Shown here: in pieces, positions 1 through 10,376 of the stretch
Position numbering within the stretch: the first letter of the stretch is position 1
Layout: every line of letters begins with the position of its first letter
Source: Orobanche coerulescens
Taxonomy: Eukaryota; Streptophyta; Magnoliopsida; Lamiales; Orobanchaceae
Length of the DNA: 64,000 nucleotides
NCBI GenBank assembly: GCA_033398695.1
Contig: CM065814.1
Location: 18,844,358-18,908,357, forward strand
Direction: 5' to 3'
Program-made: the position numbers and the translations under genes
The notes under the pieces: model-generated
What the model saw: only the letters and a program-made list of their open reading frames with translations
What the model was told of the DNA's origin: nothing
Database searches by the model: none

Positions 1-673
1 GTACGTAACCGACCATGGCCAACTCGCTGTCTAGAAATGCCGGAAACGTTACGTACGTTACCGGCCAGGGCCTTACGTACGTAACCGGCCTTACGTACAT
101 AACTGCCGAGCACTAACGGCCGTAACTCGTCCAGTGCCGGCCTGGGCCCAGACTGCCCGGCCATGACTCGGCCGGGGCCAACTCCGGCGGCCCGAACGAC
201 CCCGAAACCCGAACCTGAATACGAATCGAAGATACGGTTACGAAGTACGCTCAAAGATGAATTCGAGCACTAAGAGAACACACGATTCCGACCACCCGAA
301 GGCTCGAAATTCGACAATGGAAAGTAATTACCCCAAACTTTGGAAAATTACGAAAATGGCCCAAAACGCCCAAAAATCACGATACGTGATCGAAACACCA
401 AGCCAAAGCTCGCAACATGAATAATAACATTAAATGAACTTACGAGGAACTCGAAACAACAATTTCGGACGAGATTCGCAAGAATCGAACTCAAGTGCGG
501 AAAAGTCGCCAAAAAGCACGGAACTCAACAAAACGACACCGAAACGAGCTCGGATGACAAAAAGTTCAGAATTAATCATTCTAGGAATGACGAAATGGTC
601 ATGAGCGAGTCGTCAAAATGAACTTTCTCCGAAAAATAATAAATTACCGGAAATCGAAATTACGGGTATTACA
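1..673 (-). repeat. Element A1, 3' LTR (partial, runs off left edge)
   Basis: Read on the minus strand this LTR starts TGTAATACCC at 673; the rest lies beyond position 1. It matches the right-hand LTR of the same element (3349-6168) almost base for base over its first 670 bases, including the TTACGTACGTAA near-palindromes at about 50-110. The junction at 673/674 is followed by a polypurine tract on the minus strand, so this is the 3' LTR of a minus-strand element. No protein is encoded here. Confidence 0.85.
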
Positions 674-691
674 TTCTACCCTCCTTAAAAG

Positions 692-710
692 AAGTTTCGT
701 CCCGAAACTT
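692..710 (-). promoter_or_regulatory. Pre-polypurine-tract hairpin, element A1
   Basis: A perfect 8-bp inverted repeat (AAGTTTCG, loop TCC, CGAAACTT) lies immediately before the polypurine tract and 3' LTR. The same structure sits in the same place in elements B, C and D. Confidence 0.6.
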
Positions 711-3314
711 AAAACAAGTAGGGAGAAGCAATATCCCCGCCAGGAAAACTCGACGAGATACACAAAAACCGTAAACTCGCGCCCGACGGCGAAACGTTGC
801 AAGAAACGCAAAGAGACATACGACGTGAAAACACGCTCCACGACGACCTACACAACGCCACCGATAGAGACACAATAAAACCAACAAGTGACAAGCGTCA
901 TCAAACAAATAATCAACACGCGAGCCAATCGCTGAATAAATACGGAATTCCACCGCCCAAGGGTTGGAAGATCGAAAACGAGACTAATTTTCGGAACATA
1001 AGGAAATTAGGAAGGAGTCTTGAACGCTCAACAATCACGAAACGAGATCAACAAAAACCGAACAATCAAACGATCGAACCACAACGATCGAGACAACAAA
1101 AATCGAACACTCATGTTCGAATCACGAAGAACAATAAAATTCAAACAACAATTCCAAGGTTCGCATCCCGACTCGAGACAATATATGATCCGATGAAAAC
1201 AACAAGATGTGCATTCACATAAGATCCACAGGAAAGGGAATAGCAATTGAAAAATCACAACGACAAACGAGTTATTCCGAAACAATACCACATTCATTCG
1301 ATCAACAAAAGCAAGGGGCAGGACAAGCTCAGAAAATGTCAACGAACATAAACGAGTCGATAGAGTCGTAAATACAGAAGTTCAAAATCCGATCCACTTC
1401 GAATAAAAGAACTAGTAGAACCAAAAGGTGTTACTTCCGAACAAGGTTCACAAGAATCGAACCGAACTCGGAAAATTTACAGCGATAACCAGATCGACTC
1501 AAAACAAGATCACATCTCATTCGAACGATGAAACCGAAATACAGAACAAGTTCAGAAAGTATCAACGAACACGAGCGAGTCGATAGACATGAGAAAGAGG
1601 AAATGCGGAAGTCAAAACGATACGGGCATTACATTCGACCTCTTATAAAAGAAATGTCATTCCCGCAACTCACAACAACTGGAGTAAGGTGACAACACAA
1701 AAAGCAAACGACAGAAACATCTCTAATGGGCCTCTCAGAGCCGATCCTCATATCTGTACTGAAGTTCGTGCCCCGAAAGACTCGGAACCCAACTCGCAAA
1801 ACTGGATCTTGTGTCTCTCGGGTCCACACTTGAAAAGAGTTACTGACGAGAAGGACAATTTGCACGTACATGCCCCCGGCACAACACGTTCGAAATGCCT
1901 CGGCTCGGCATATCAAAAATACAGATGCTAGATACAATGGAACATAACACCGCAAAACAACATACCGGAGATGCCAACTCAGCATAACATATCAACATAT
2001 ACAAAAATCACAACAACGGCATCATTCGACGATTACAACGGCCCGAACGATAGCCAGCACACAATCATAAACATCATGAAACAATCACCAATATGCATAA
2101 ACGCACAAAAATCCAAGCTTTAACAGCTCACATAGGTGCGATAACACGCAAGCCACCACGAAATGACAACATCAAAGATCATCATCACACCTCCCACAAT
2201 GGGCTAACAAAACATATGCGTGGGGAACGACTCAACGTTCACACCACCAATTCAATCACAATTCGGAGGGCTAACACCCTAACAACAATACCAACATCGT
2301 ACACACCTTCTCCGACCACAAGCAGGAAATGATGGGTTTTAAAAACAAAAACCACCTTTTGAAAATAATTTAAAAAAACACCGGTTGATCTTGAGTATCA
2401 CCTTTCAAAAAAAAGTACAAACGTGAAACATCGTTATCGAGACTTTGGAAAACTATTTCGCATTTGATAAAAATGAGGACACTTTCTCTTAGTGAAAAAC
2501 ATTCAGAATATTCGACCCTCGGGTCTAAGTAAAAATGTTTTTAAAACATTGAAAACATCTCAAAACTTTTTGGTCCTCGAGGTAGAAGAATTTTGAAATA
2601 TATTGTGGCACCTTGGATGTACCACGAGAAAATAATTCATTTTAAAAGTACGTCTCGAAATTTATTTTCTAAGATACTCAAGGTTTTCAAAGATAATTCA
2701 ATGGGCTAGAATGCCCAAAAATTTCAGGTAATTACACGGAACATTATAGCGCCGTGGGTCCCGCGCCGGAACCCACCAGGATAAAACCATTTACAAAAAC
2801 GCCAAAAAGGCCGATGACGGTAATATTTTAAAAACTCACAAAAGCAATTTACAAAATACTAAATACCGTCATAAGAATTTCACAAAAATGATCAAGGCCA
2901 TAATGCCAAAAACTCGATTAAGGGAAGTGGTTTTTGAAATAAAACTCAGTCGGTAAAATACCGAAAGCCATTACAAAAGAACTCACGCAGCGGATAAAAG
3001 AAATAAAGTCAAACATGCACAATCCAGCAACACTACTCCTCATATGAACGAAATATGAGGGTCAAATAACCACATATCAAGAAATCAAAATCCATAAGAG
3101 GATTCCGTCACTTAACAAATAATCATAAAAATAGCTCGTGTCACACGAGGCACAACACAAAGAAGGGAGACTTACATTCACAGGTCGCACGAAGATGATG
3201 ATCGCCCCACGATACTAATCACGACCAACAAACTCAGACGACGCGTCGCAACACGACTCAGTCAGATAAAATCCGACGAGACGAAACTCAACAGACACCA
3301 CTGACCCGACAGCC

Positions 3315-3344
3315 TAGGTTTCCACAACCTAATCACCGATACCA
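3315..3344 (-). promoter_or_regulatory. Primer binding site and adjacent hairpin, element A1
   Basis: On the minus strand the site reads TGGTATCGGTGA (3344-3333), five bases after the end of the 5' LTR. It is complementary to the 3' end of initiator methionine tRNA with mismatches near its end. It is followed by an inverted repeat TAGGTT...AACCTA (3315-3331). Confidence 0.75.
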
Positions 3345-3348
3345 TTTA

Positions 3349-6168
3349 TGTAACACCCCCAATCCGCTCAGAAATATTGCACGCCGTAGAACCTTTCCTC
3401 AAGGATCTATCAGGATGGTAACAACAAACGAACAGATCGACAATGCCTTTAAGGCTAAAAAGACTCAGTATACCGATTTGGCCTTTCAATAAAAACATAC
3501 AACTCTAACACATTACATGCCCACGCAGGGGTCGAATACAAACTACTCCCGTACAATGGGGAAAAATACTGCAGCGGAAATAAAATACAACTAAACCAAT
3601 ACGACATCAACGGGTCCTCGTGTGATTAGTATCGTTCATCTTTCATCATCCTTCATGCCGACCCTGTGCTCTGATCCAAAAACTGAATGCAATACAGATA
3701 TCCACCCCCCGAATACTTGGGGGTTAGCAAAACTCCACTGTTTTGCTAGTGCAAATACAAAGTGCAAATACGAGCCATATAATTCAAATTCCAAGAATAA
3801 GAATAACTAAGAATCCTCAAAGATTCAAATATAACGAAACGAATACTTCCCGAGGCAAGAGTTTGAGTAAAACTTTCCAAATCTGAAAGATCACAATTAA
3901 CGAGAACGGTTTGCAAAATAGTCTAAAATACCCTCGGGAGTTTTAATATAAAACAACTTAGGATTATCAATCCTTATCCTTTCCAAAAATCAACAGGGGT
4001 CACAACTCAAAGGTTTTGTTTTCGCAAATAGAAAACCACTAACAATTCACAGGGTCAGAACCCACATCACGTGTCCTCAACGGACATAAAAATCAACAAA
4101 ACATAATCGCGCACGCGCATCGCCTAGGACCGGAACGAAGCCACAAATCACACCCGAGGCCTCGAAGGACCCTCCCGAGCTGGCTAGCGAAACAAATCAC
4201 AGACACGCATCACCTAGGACCAGGACGCCACCATGAATCCCACCCGAGGCCTCAAAGGACCCTCCCGAGCTGGGTAGCAAAAAAAATCACAACATCTCAT
4301 GGTTGGATCAATCACTTGTTGCATCCTGGCCACATGATCGCATGCCATGTGCCACCGTAGATTAACTTTGGCGTTCACGGTTGGATCAATCACTTGTTGC
4401 ATCCTGGCCACATGCTCACATGCCATGTGCCACCGTAGTTTTTCTTAGGCTCTCACGGTTGGATCAATCGCTTGTTGCATCCTGGCCACATGATCACATG
4501 CCATGTGCCACCGTAGGCCCCGCCCACATTCACACAATCACACACATAGCACAATGCAACAAACATATCCAAACAATTCACTCAGAGGCATCAAACACTT
4601 AGCAAAACACCACGTCAAACCACAACGCACCGAAATAAAGCCATATACGTACACACGCATTACTAAGCATAACCTCAACACCAAACATATCCAAAGGATT
4701 CAAGTAGTCACTTACAACCCACATAATTCACACAAAACACACGCGTTTTGAAAACAAGCCTTTAAAAAGGCTAACCCGAATCTTTTGAAAGTTTAATTCA
4801 AACGACCAAACAACCACATTTAGACGATCACTAATTATCGTATCCACAAAACAAGAATTATATGGACAAGGTACTTGCCTCAAAATCGGCACGCAAGTAT
4901 CCCGACGAACACGGCTCAACCAGAAAGCTTCGAAACGCCCGATGCTTTCGAAAAGGAAAACGACAACGAATGAAAGGGTTCAACTTGGTTTCTTCGCAAG
5001 AAACTCAACCCTAACAACATATAATTAATAAATCAATGATCATACGAGGAGGAATAATCGTAGAACGTCCGAAAACCCCTCTAAGACATTCTACCAAACA
5101 CCTTCAAGGCATCGATCAAGAACTCGACCAAAACAACGAATCGATAGGATCCAACCATGGAATAACGAGGGAAATGATATAATACATCTAAATATTCATC
5201 AATCCATCATAATCCTAAGTTAAATCGGATTAATCGGACGAAAACAACCAAAATACCCAAATTCCCCAAAACTAGATTTCTAGGAAATCTGACCTGATTC
5301 GGTAGATCGGAGGATGTTATAGGATTGATGATTGATGATATGAACTCCAAGACTTCATGGATTTATTTTCCAACAACATATCTCCATGATCAACACACCC
5401 CCAGCCGCGGAAGAGAAGAAAACCGAGTGAGAAATGGCTGAAGAAAACGTCTGCTGGCCTTAATTAGCCGATCGGGCCGCTTTACGACGAATCGCCATGG
5501 CTTACGACGTAATCGCCATGGCCAACTCGCCGCCTAGAAATGCCGGAAGCGTTACGTGACGTTACCGGCCAGTGGCCTTACGTGCGTAATCGCCTTACGT
5601 ACATAATCGCCGAGCACTAACGGCCGTAACTCGGCCGCCTGGGCCTGCATCGCCTGCCATGACTCGGCCGGGGCCAACTCCGACGGCCCGAACGACCCCG
5701 AAACCCGAACCTGAATACGAATCGAAGATACGGTTACGAAGTACTCGCAAAGACGAATTCGATCACTAAGAGAACACATGATTCCGACCACCCGAAGGCT
5801 CGAAATTCGACAACGGAAAGTAATTACCCCAAACTTTGAGAAATTACAAAAATGGCCCAAAACGCCCGAAAATCACGATACGTGATCGAAACACCAAGCC
5901 AAAGCTCGCAACATGAATAATAACATTAAATGAACTTACTAGGAACTCGAAACAACAGTTTCGGATGAGATTCGCAAGAATCGAACTCAAGTGCGGAAAA
6001 GTCGCCAAAAAGCACGGAACTCAACAAAACGACACCGAAACGAGCTCGGATGACAAAAAGTGCAGAATCAATCATTCTCGGAATGACGAAACGGTCATGA
6101 GCGAGTCGTCAAAACGGACTTTCTCTGAAAAAAAGAAATTACCGGAAATCAAAATTACGGGTATTACA
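3349..6168 (-). repeat. Element A1, 5' LTR
   Basis: This 2,820-bp LTR starts TGTAATACCC at 6168 and ends GGGGGTGTTACA at 3349 on the minus strand. Near-palindromes of the TTACGTACGTAA type sit at about 5555-5610. Three tandem units of about 78 bp (4300-4515) lie in the middle. A 13-bp inverted repeat GACCAAATCGGTC, read in LTR sense, lies in the distal part at about 3468-3480. It aligns with A2 and A3 over most of its length. The flank after 6168 is ATTAT; the other target-site copy is outside the window. Confidence 0.9.
4300..4515 (-). repeat. Minisatellite in A1 LTR, 3 units of about 78 bp
   Basis: Three near-identical tandem units begin at about 4300, 4380 and 4457, each containing TTGTTGCATCCTGGCCACAT. 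A3 has two units at the same place (61870-62020), so copy number varies between copies of the family. Confidence 0.85.
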
Positions 6169-6299
6169 ATTATTGCACATAATTATCAACATGGAGTAGC
6201 TGCTCCCACATGTCATATTATGTTCATTATTCAAATATAGAGCCGTAGTTCATATGCTTCAGGACGCGGAGTCAAATCTCATACGCATAATTTCCAATC

Positions 6300-6308
6300 T
6301 ATAAATAG
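6300..6308 (+). promoter_or_regulatory. Possible TATA box before cysteine-rich ORF
   Basis: TATAAATAG lies about 52 bases before the ATG at 6360. The spacing suits a short 5' leader, but no transcript evidence is available. Confidence 0.35.
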
Positions 6309-6359
6309 ATTATCATTATATTCTCAAAATTCACCCATACCGAGGGTCTGAATATCATA

Positions 6360-6890
6360 ATGGATTCAATGCTTTCGAATCTTCATAAATATTATCCATC
6401 TCTTCCAGTGAATATTATAAAAAGAATTTATCGAGCTCGACTCAAAAGATTAAGGGTGCTAATGAGAAATGGCATCCCAGAAGATATTCGATGGTTGATC
6501 GAAGCACAAGTTCGACTATCTGGCGAATTTTCAAATTCATTTAAGTACATGCCAGGTACAGGTAAGAGTAGTTTTGCAAAGAAATGCAGAGCAAAAAGAT
6601 TAGGTGGGTGCTATAAATGTGCTCGGTGGACATGTGACACACGATGCAAATCTGTGGGGTTTGTATCCAAAAATCGAGAAGATAAAATAGCATTTATCAA
6701 GGATGGATTGAGTAAGGAATCTATGGATCATGATATTCAATAGATTCTTGATGCACATCTGAGCGGATACGTTCATCGTGAACTAATGGATTTGTGGATG
6801 CAATTCAAGGATGAACGGGAACGTTATAGTCATGAAAAATTAATTTCAAAAGATCCAGTTTGTAAGTCCATTTTATCAAAGTTGGTATAA
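6360..6890 (+). pseudogene. Cysteine-rich, Carla_C4-like virus-type ORF (endogenous viral remnant?)
   Basis: This frame of 176 sense and stop positions starts at ATG 6360 and ends TAA 6888-6890, with one in-frame TAG at 6741-6743 (codon 128). The N-terminal half is basic (residues 21-33 rich in Arg/Lys). A glycine- and serine-containing stretch (66-72) leads into a basic run (KKCRAKRLGG, 74-83) and then C84-x2-C87-x4-C92-x3-C96. That order, basic run then CxxC then a TRC triplet, resembles the nucleic-acid-binding proteins of carlaviruses and other Betaflexiviridae (Pfam Carla_C4 type). Here the loop is shorter and the last family cysteine is not obvious. Homology is inferred from the motif pattern only. 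Neighbours are a TATA-like site 52 bases upstream and a LOG-like ORF 280 bases downstream on the same strand. It could instead be an unrelated zinc-binding ORF. Confidence 0.45.
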
Positions 6891-6967
6891 GGTAATAGAA
6901 AAAATAATATAAGTTGATGAATATTATTTTCCAATATTTAAATTTCTCAGCTGCCGATCAATAACGT

Positions 6968-7075
6968 CATTTTCATTGAAAAATATAATATCATATCTTT
7001 CGTTTTCTTTTGCAATTTTGTCAAAAGTAATGACTTATCTGCCGCTCCATTTTCAATGAAAATAGTGAAGTCATT
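6968..7075. promoter_or_regulatory. Nested palindromes between the two virus-like ORFs
   Basis: One palindrome-like block, CATTTTCATTGAAAAAT, lies at 6968-6984. A second, ATTTTCAATGAAAAT (7049-7063), is a perfect 7-bp inverted repeat around one base. It is enclosed by AATGACTT (7029-7036) and AAGTCATT (7068-7075). The whole 7029-7075 block can fold as nested stems. TGAC half-sites recall bZIP-type promoter elements, but a role is not shown. Confidence 0.45.
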
Positions 7076-7137
7076 TTTCGCTTAGAAAGAAGTTTGTTCT
7101 TTAAACTTGGGATCCACAAATCAAAAAATGTATCTCT

Positions 7138-7145
7138 TATAAAAG
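7138..7145 (+). promoter_or_regulatory. Possible TATA box before LOG-like ORF
   Basis: TATAAAAG lies 25 bases before the ATG at 7171. That spacing would put the transcript start at or very near the ATG, so either the leader is minimal or this match is fortuitous. Confidence 0.3.
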
Positions 7146-7170
7146 TATTTTGAAAGTCTAGTGTAGAAAG

Positions 7171-7836
7171 ATGGAGTTTTCAGAATCCTCATATTGATCT
7201 TATCCAATTAAAACTATATGTAGTTTAGGTGGATTTAAATTGATAGGTCATATCCAGCATATAGATATGGCATATCAATTCGTAAAAGAATTAGGAAAAT
7301 ACAAAATCGATATATTCTATGGTGGGAGTAATTATAGATTTTTGGGTTATTTTTTAGAGGCTGCACAAAATGGGAGAATAAGAGTAACAAGTGCCTCACA
7401 CTATCCCACAGTTAGAACCAGTATAGGGGGTTCAACTGGGTTGATGCTTCAAACATAGTCTGTGCATGATAGTTTGATGTATGTGGTGAATAATAGTGAT
7501 GCCTTTATTGTTCTTCCAGGTGGCTATGGCACACTCAATGAGATGTTCAACATCACGTCATGGGCTGAGCGGGACTTCCCTACCTAACCTATAGGTTTGT
7601 TGAATATTAATAATTTCTTCAGCGATTTGCTTGCCTTTCTGGATCAAGGAGTAGATCACAATTTTATATATCAGCCATCACGAGATATAATAATATGTGT
7701 TGACACTGTTGCTGATCTACTTATAAAGTTTCAGGCATATATTTCAATTAAGAATTTGTAAGTCAAAGCTCATCAGCCACAGGCTATTGGCGCCAAACGG
7801 AAAAGAAGTTTAGATCATTTAGATCTTTCATTATAA
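7171..7836 (+). pseudogene. LOG-like (lysine decarboxylase-like fold) ORF with four stop codons
   Basis: One reading frame of 221 codons runs from ATG 7171 to TAA 7834-7836 without a frameshift. It is interrupted by TGA 7195-7197, TAG 7456-7458, TAA 7585-7587 and TAA 7759-7761. Residues 50-53 (YGGS) match the first nucleotide-binding loop, and 116-124 (PGGYGTLNE) match the PGGxGTxxE signature of LONELY GUY enzymes. These release active cytokinin bases from riboside monophosphates. A following TSWAE...PIGLLN stretch also fits the family, and the length is usual for a plant LOG. The Arg-Lys pair normally found before the PGG motif is not visible, so activity would be doubtful even without the stops. 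Unlike common LOGs, the tail after the third internal stop has a basic KRKR (209-212) and ends in LDLSL (217-221), an EAR-like LxLxL pattern. It may be viral, a host retrocopy or another Rossmann-fold protein; family membership is the firm part. Confidence 0.7.
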
Positions 7837-8305
7837 ACTCTTATGCCATGGGGTGGCAGAGTTATGGAGTTTTATACTCTCGAGACGCACCCTTTTTCCT
7901 TTTATGGGTTTCATATGTATTTTCATTTCATATTGTCGAGTGTTTACTGCCTTTCAGCTAGTTTCGATATTTTCACTTCGACTGTTATGTGCTTCTTCAG
8001 CAATAATAAGACCATCTTTTGCTTTTATGCAAATACAATATTTTCACAAATATGTGATATATGTTTCCCCATGAATATTGTCAATCAATATGATTTCAAT
8101 GATCCCACCATGTAATATAATCAACATGGGATTTATTGAGCAATTATTTTCCAGTGACAGTTTTTCATATCACTTGTTAAATGATCCCATCATGCAGTTT
8201 GCATGGGATTTTCTTTAATTAATCGGTGATAACTTATGGTATCACTTGCTCAATTTTCTCCGTTCGTATTTAATAATTATGGAGATCGGATATTATTTTC
8301 ATCAA
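7837..8305 (+). other. Tail region after LOG-like ORF, hairpin-containing
   Basis: No convincing gene is seen; a 90-codon open frame (7843-8115) is hydrophobic and unsupported. Imperfect hairpins occur around 8105-8136 (CCATGT...ACATGG), 8181-8212 (ATCCCAT...ATGGGAT) and 8226-8245 (GTGATA...TATCAC). They could be structured 3'-untranslated sequence of the upstream ORF. Confidence 0.35.
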
Positions 8306-8833
8306 CTGCTTCTTCTTCGAGAGCAGGATTTGAATCATTGATCAACTACTTCTTCAAAGTAGGATTTATTTCTTTCAACTGCTTCTTCAGAGCAGGATTT
8401 AGATAATCGATCAACTACTTCTCCAGAGTAGGATTTATTTTTATCAACTGCTTCTTCTTTGAGAGCAGGATTTAGATAATCGATCAACTACTTCTCCAGA
8501 GTAGAATTTATTTTTATCAACTGCTTCTTTTTCGAGAGCAGGATTTAGATAATCGATCAACTACTTCTCCAGAGTAGGATTTATTTTTTTATCAACTGCT
8601 TCTTTTTCGAGAGCAGGATTTATGAACCATTCATGTGGTATAACCAACCACGATGGTGATATATAATATATAAATTGCGTACATGTAAAACCATCCGTCT
8701 TGTGATAATTTAACTCAGGTATTATAATTATATAAAATAAACGCAATAAATATGTGGTTTTAAACCACCACTTTGAAATAAGTAAGAGACATAATTTAAA
8801 CTGCAAAATAATTAACTGCTTCTACCAGAGCAG
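8306..8833. repeat. Array of alternating CTGCT/AGCAG and CTACT/AGTAG hairpins
   Basis: Nine short stem-loops in direct order lie at 8306, 8346, 8379, 8415, 8448, 8488, 8521, 8561 and 8596, with a tenth at 8816. Stems alternate strictly between CTGCT...AGCAG and CTACT...AGTAG in the first nine, so the middle pair changes from G-C to A-T on both arms together. Loops are pyrimidine-rich on the left (TCTTCTTC, TCTCC). Each hairpin is framed by CAA and GATTTA-like spacers, giving a composite unit of about 73 bp. Confidence 0.85.
8754..8768. repeat. Perfect 7-bp inverted repeat
   Basis: GTGGTTT, one T, AAACCAC. It lies in AT-rich sequence between hairpins 9 and 10 of the array. Confidence 0.5.
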
Positions 8834-8839
8834 GATCGT

Positions 8840-9480
8840 CCAATCAATTTCTCAAAATATAGTCCTCGTCAAGGTATAGGTCGAAATATCAACTGCCGTT
8901 AATAGCATGTGTAAGGGTATGTATTCATAAATATTTGCGATTTCCGGAGTTGGATATTAATTCGTACTTTCTAATAAATTTAATAATGTCATATATGAAA
9001 AGAGTTGACACTCATATCAATATTAATGTCAAATTGAAGGTCTCGTAAAATGGATCACGGTGGTATCAAGAAAAATTAATTCCGATAATATATGCTTATT
9101 ATATATGAGGAAACTAAATTCATAATTTAATAAATTATAAGATTCTTTTATTCTATTTTATAATATAGATGTGGTTGATTGTTTTGCTTCGTACAGATCT
9201 TTTCATTTTTGTTTGTTTGCCGACACAATTCCCACCCCAATCTTATATATATTTATTTTATTTTTCAACTTCAATTACGTCCGTGAGTGTGCATCTTGTC
9301 CACCTTATTTCTTTATCGTCTTTGTCACCTTCATCCTTTCTCATTTTTTTTTAGCTTTCTTCTTCGATTAAAACCTTACTGAAAAATAACTTTAAATGAC
9401 TACCAAGAGTAATTGAGCTTTGAATTAAAACATTACCGAAAAAAGAGATACCATAGGAGTGGAACCTGGCAGTGACGATG
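8840..9480. other. AT-rich intergenic stretch
   Basis: Low-GC DNA with poly-T runs at about 9240-9370. Open frames on the plus strand at 9169-9371 are low-complexity translations of T-rich sequence. I see no gene, repeat boundary or RNA here. Confidence 0.5.
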
Positions 9481-10160
9481 ATGGACGTGCCGGGGATGCA
9501 CCACCGAGATCCCCGACGCAGTGGATTTCTTAGCATCGGCCGCAGATCTGGCCTTTTCCGAAGAAGACAATGATGAGGGCAGCGGTTGTATCTGTTCTTC
9601 TATAGATCACCGTAGCCACATGTGTTGTCGACGGCATCGAGGAGGTATGCAGTGGTGTAGTACGTCACACGGGCGGACCTTTTGGAGGACTTGTAGGAAT
9701 GTTTGGGCGAAAGGAGGCTGGAGAAAAACAGTGTGGGCGCGTTGGGTATTTAGATCCGACAACCCGAATACACAACGACATCAGAAAAACCCCCAAGGGA
9801 AGCGGCGGCGGCGGAGGAGAACCTTCAACTGTTCTCGGCATGTAGAAACACGAGTTCAGCTTCAACCCCATAGCAATCTTCACTTTCAGCCATTTTCTCC
9901 CCACTATTTCTCCACAAGTTGGTTCAACAGCACATAGGTGGCATGGGGCAACTTTCAATCCAAAGAACAGATCTCTAAGCGAGATTAATTGGTCATTGAG
10001 CTTAGAGAGAGAAGGAGAGACAGAAGAGAGAGACCGAATTGGAGGGGGGAGAGAGGGGGATGATTGTAATTTGTAATAATCCAATTTCTGATACAGAGGG
10101 TCATCTATAAGATATAACTGTAGATCATACTCTTGTGATATTACTCAAACGGTTAGAGTC
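9480..10160. other. GC-richer segment with overlapping ORFs of unknown nature
   Basis: Base composition rises sharply here. Open frames exist on both strands (9521-9937 plus, 138 codons; 9665-10084 minus, 139 codons, proline- and serine-rich). Neither shows a domain I recognise. A GA-rich run (10000-10060) follows. It could be a decayed host exon, or the interior next to the Copia-type LTR at 10163-10376. I cannot decide between these. Confidence 0.3.
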
Positions 10161-10162
10161 GT

Positions 10163-10376
10163 GTTGATAACGTGTTATAAAATCGAAATAATAGAGAGAG
10201 AAATTAGAGAATGATTCTCAAGTGTGTTTTTCATTAATAACTGAAGTCCTATTTATAGGAAAACTTCAGATGGCACAATCGTAATTACATAATTACATCA
10301 GGGGAAAAATAGTCATTCACACTATATAAAAACAAAAGGGGTAATTAAAACGCCATTTTCATGGTATATTATAACA
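10163..10376 (-). repeat. Short Copia-type LTR (minus strand)
   Basis: Read on the minus strand it starts TGTTATAATATACC at 10376 and ends ATAACACGTTATCAACA at 10163. The ending is typical of several plant Copia LTRs, with CGACTCTAAC following. A TATA-like CCTATAAATAGG is in the middle. At about 214 bp it is short, and no second LTR or clear target duplication is visible, so it is a fragment or solo LTR. Confidence 0.5.

Larger units (their letters stand above)
674..3348 (-). mobile_element. Element A1, non-coding interior (LARD-like)
   Basis: This stretch lies between the polypurine tract (674-691) and the primer binding site (3333-3344, read TGGTATCGGTGA on the minus strand). It is only about 2.7 kb, and I find no gag, protease, RT, RNase H or integrase signature in any frame; the longest open frames (118-141 codons) are low-complexity. 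The half next to the primer site (about 2230-3348) matches the start of the A3 interior (62880-64000) in inverse orientation. A second, diverged copy of the LTR/polypurine junction lies at about 1560-1680, so the interior has local duplications. Long LTRs plus a non-coding interior fit a large retrotransposon derivative mobilised in trans. An autonomous partner is not identified in the window. Confidence 0.75.

Noticed and set aside
797..1222. 141-codon plus-strand ORF in the A1 interior
   Set aside because: Lys/Asn/Thr-rich, low-complexity translation, antisense to the element, no domain.
6360..7836. Stop codons read as Gln (alternative genetic code)
   Set aside because: The TGA at 7195 and the plant nuclear context make C-to-T decay simpler.
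7843..8115. 90-codon hydrophobic ORF as a third virus-like gene
   Set aside because: No domain, composition follows the T-rich base content, and hairpins overlap its end.
8306..8833. CRISPR array
   Set aside because: The units are self-complementary with near-constant spacers of a eukaryotic AT-rich type, there are no unique spacers and no cas genes, and the context is plant nuclear DNA.
9521..10084. 138- and 139-codon ORFs on opposite strands as host genes
   Set aside because: They overlap in antisense, show no domain I recognise and are compositionally biased; kept only as a region of unknown nature.
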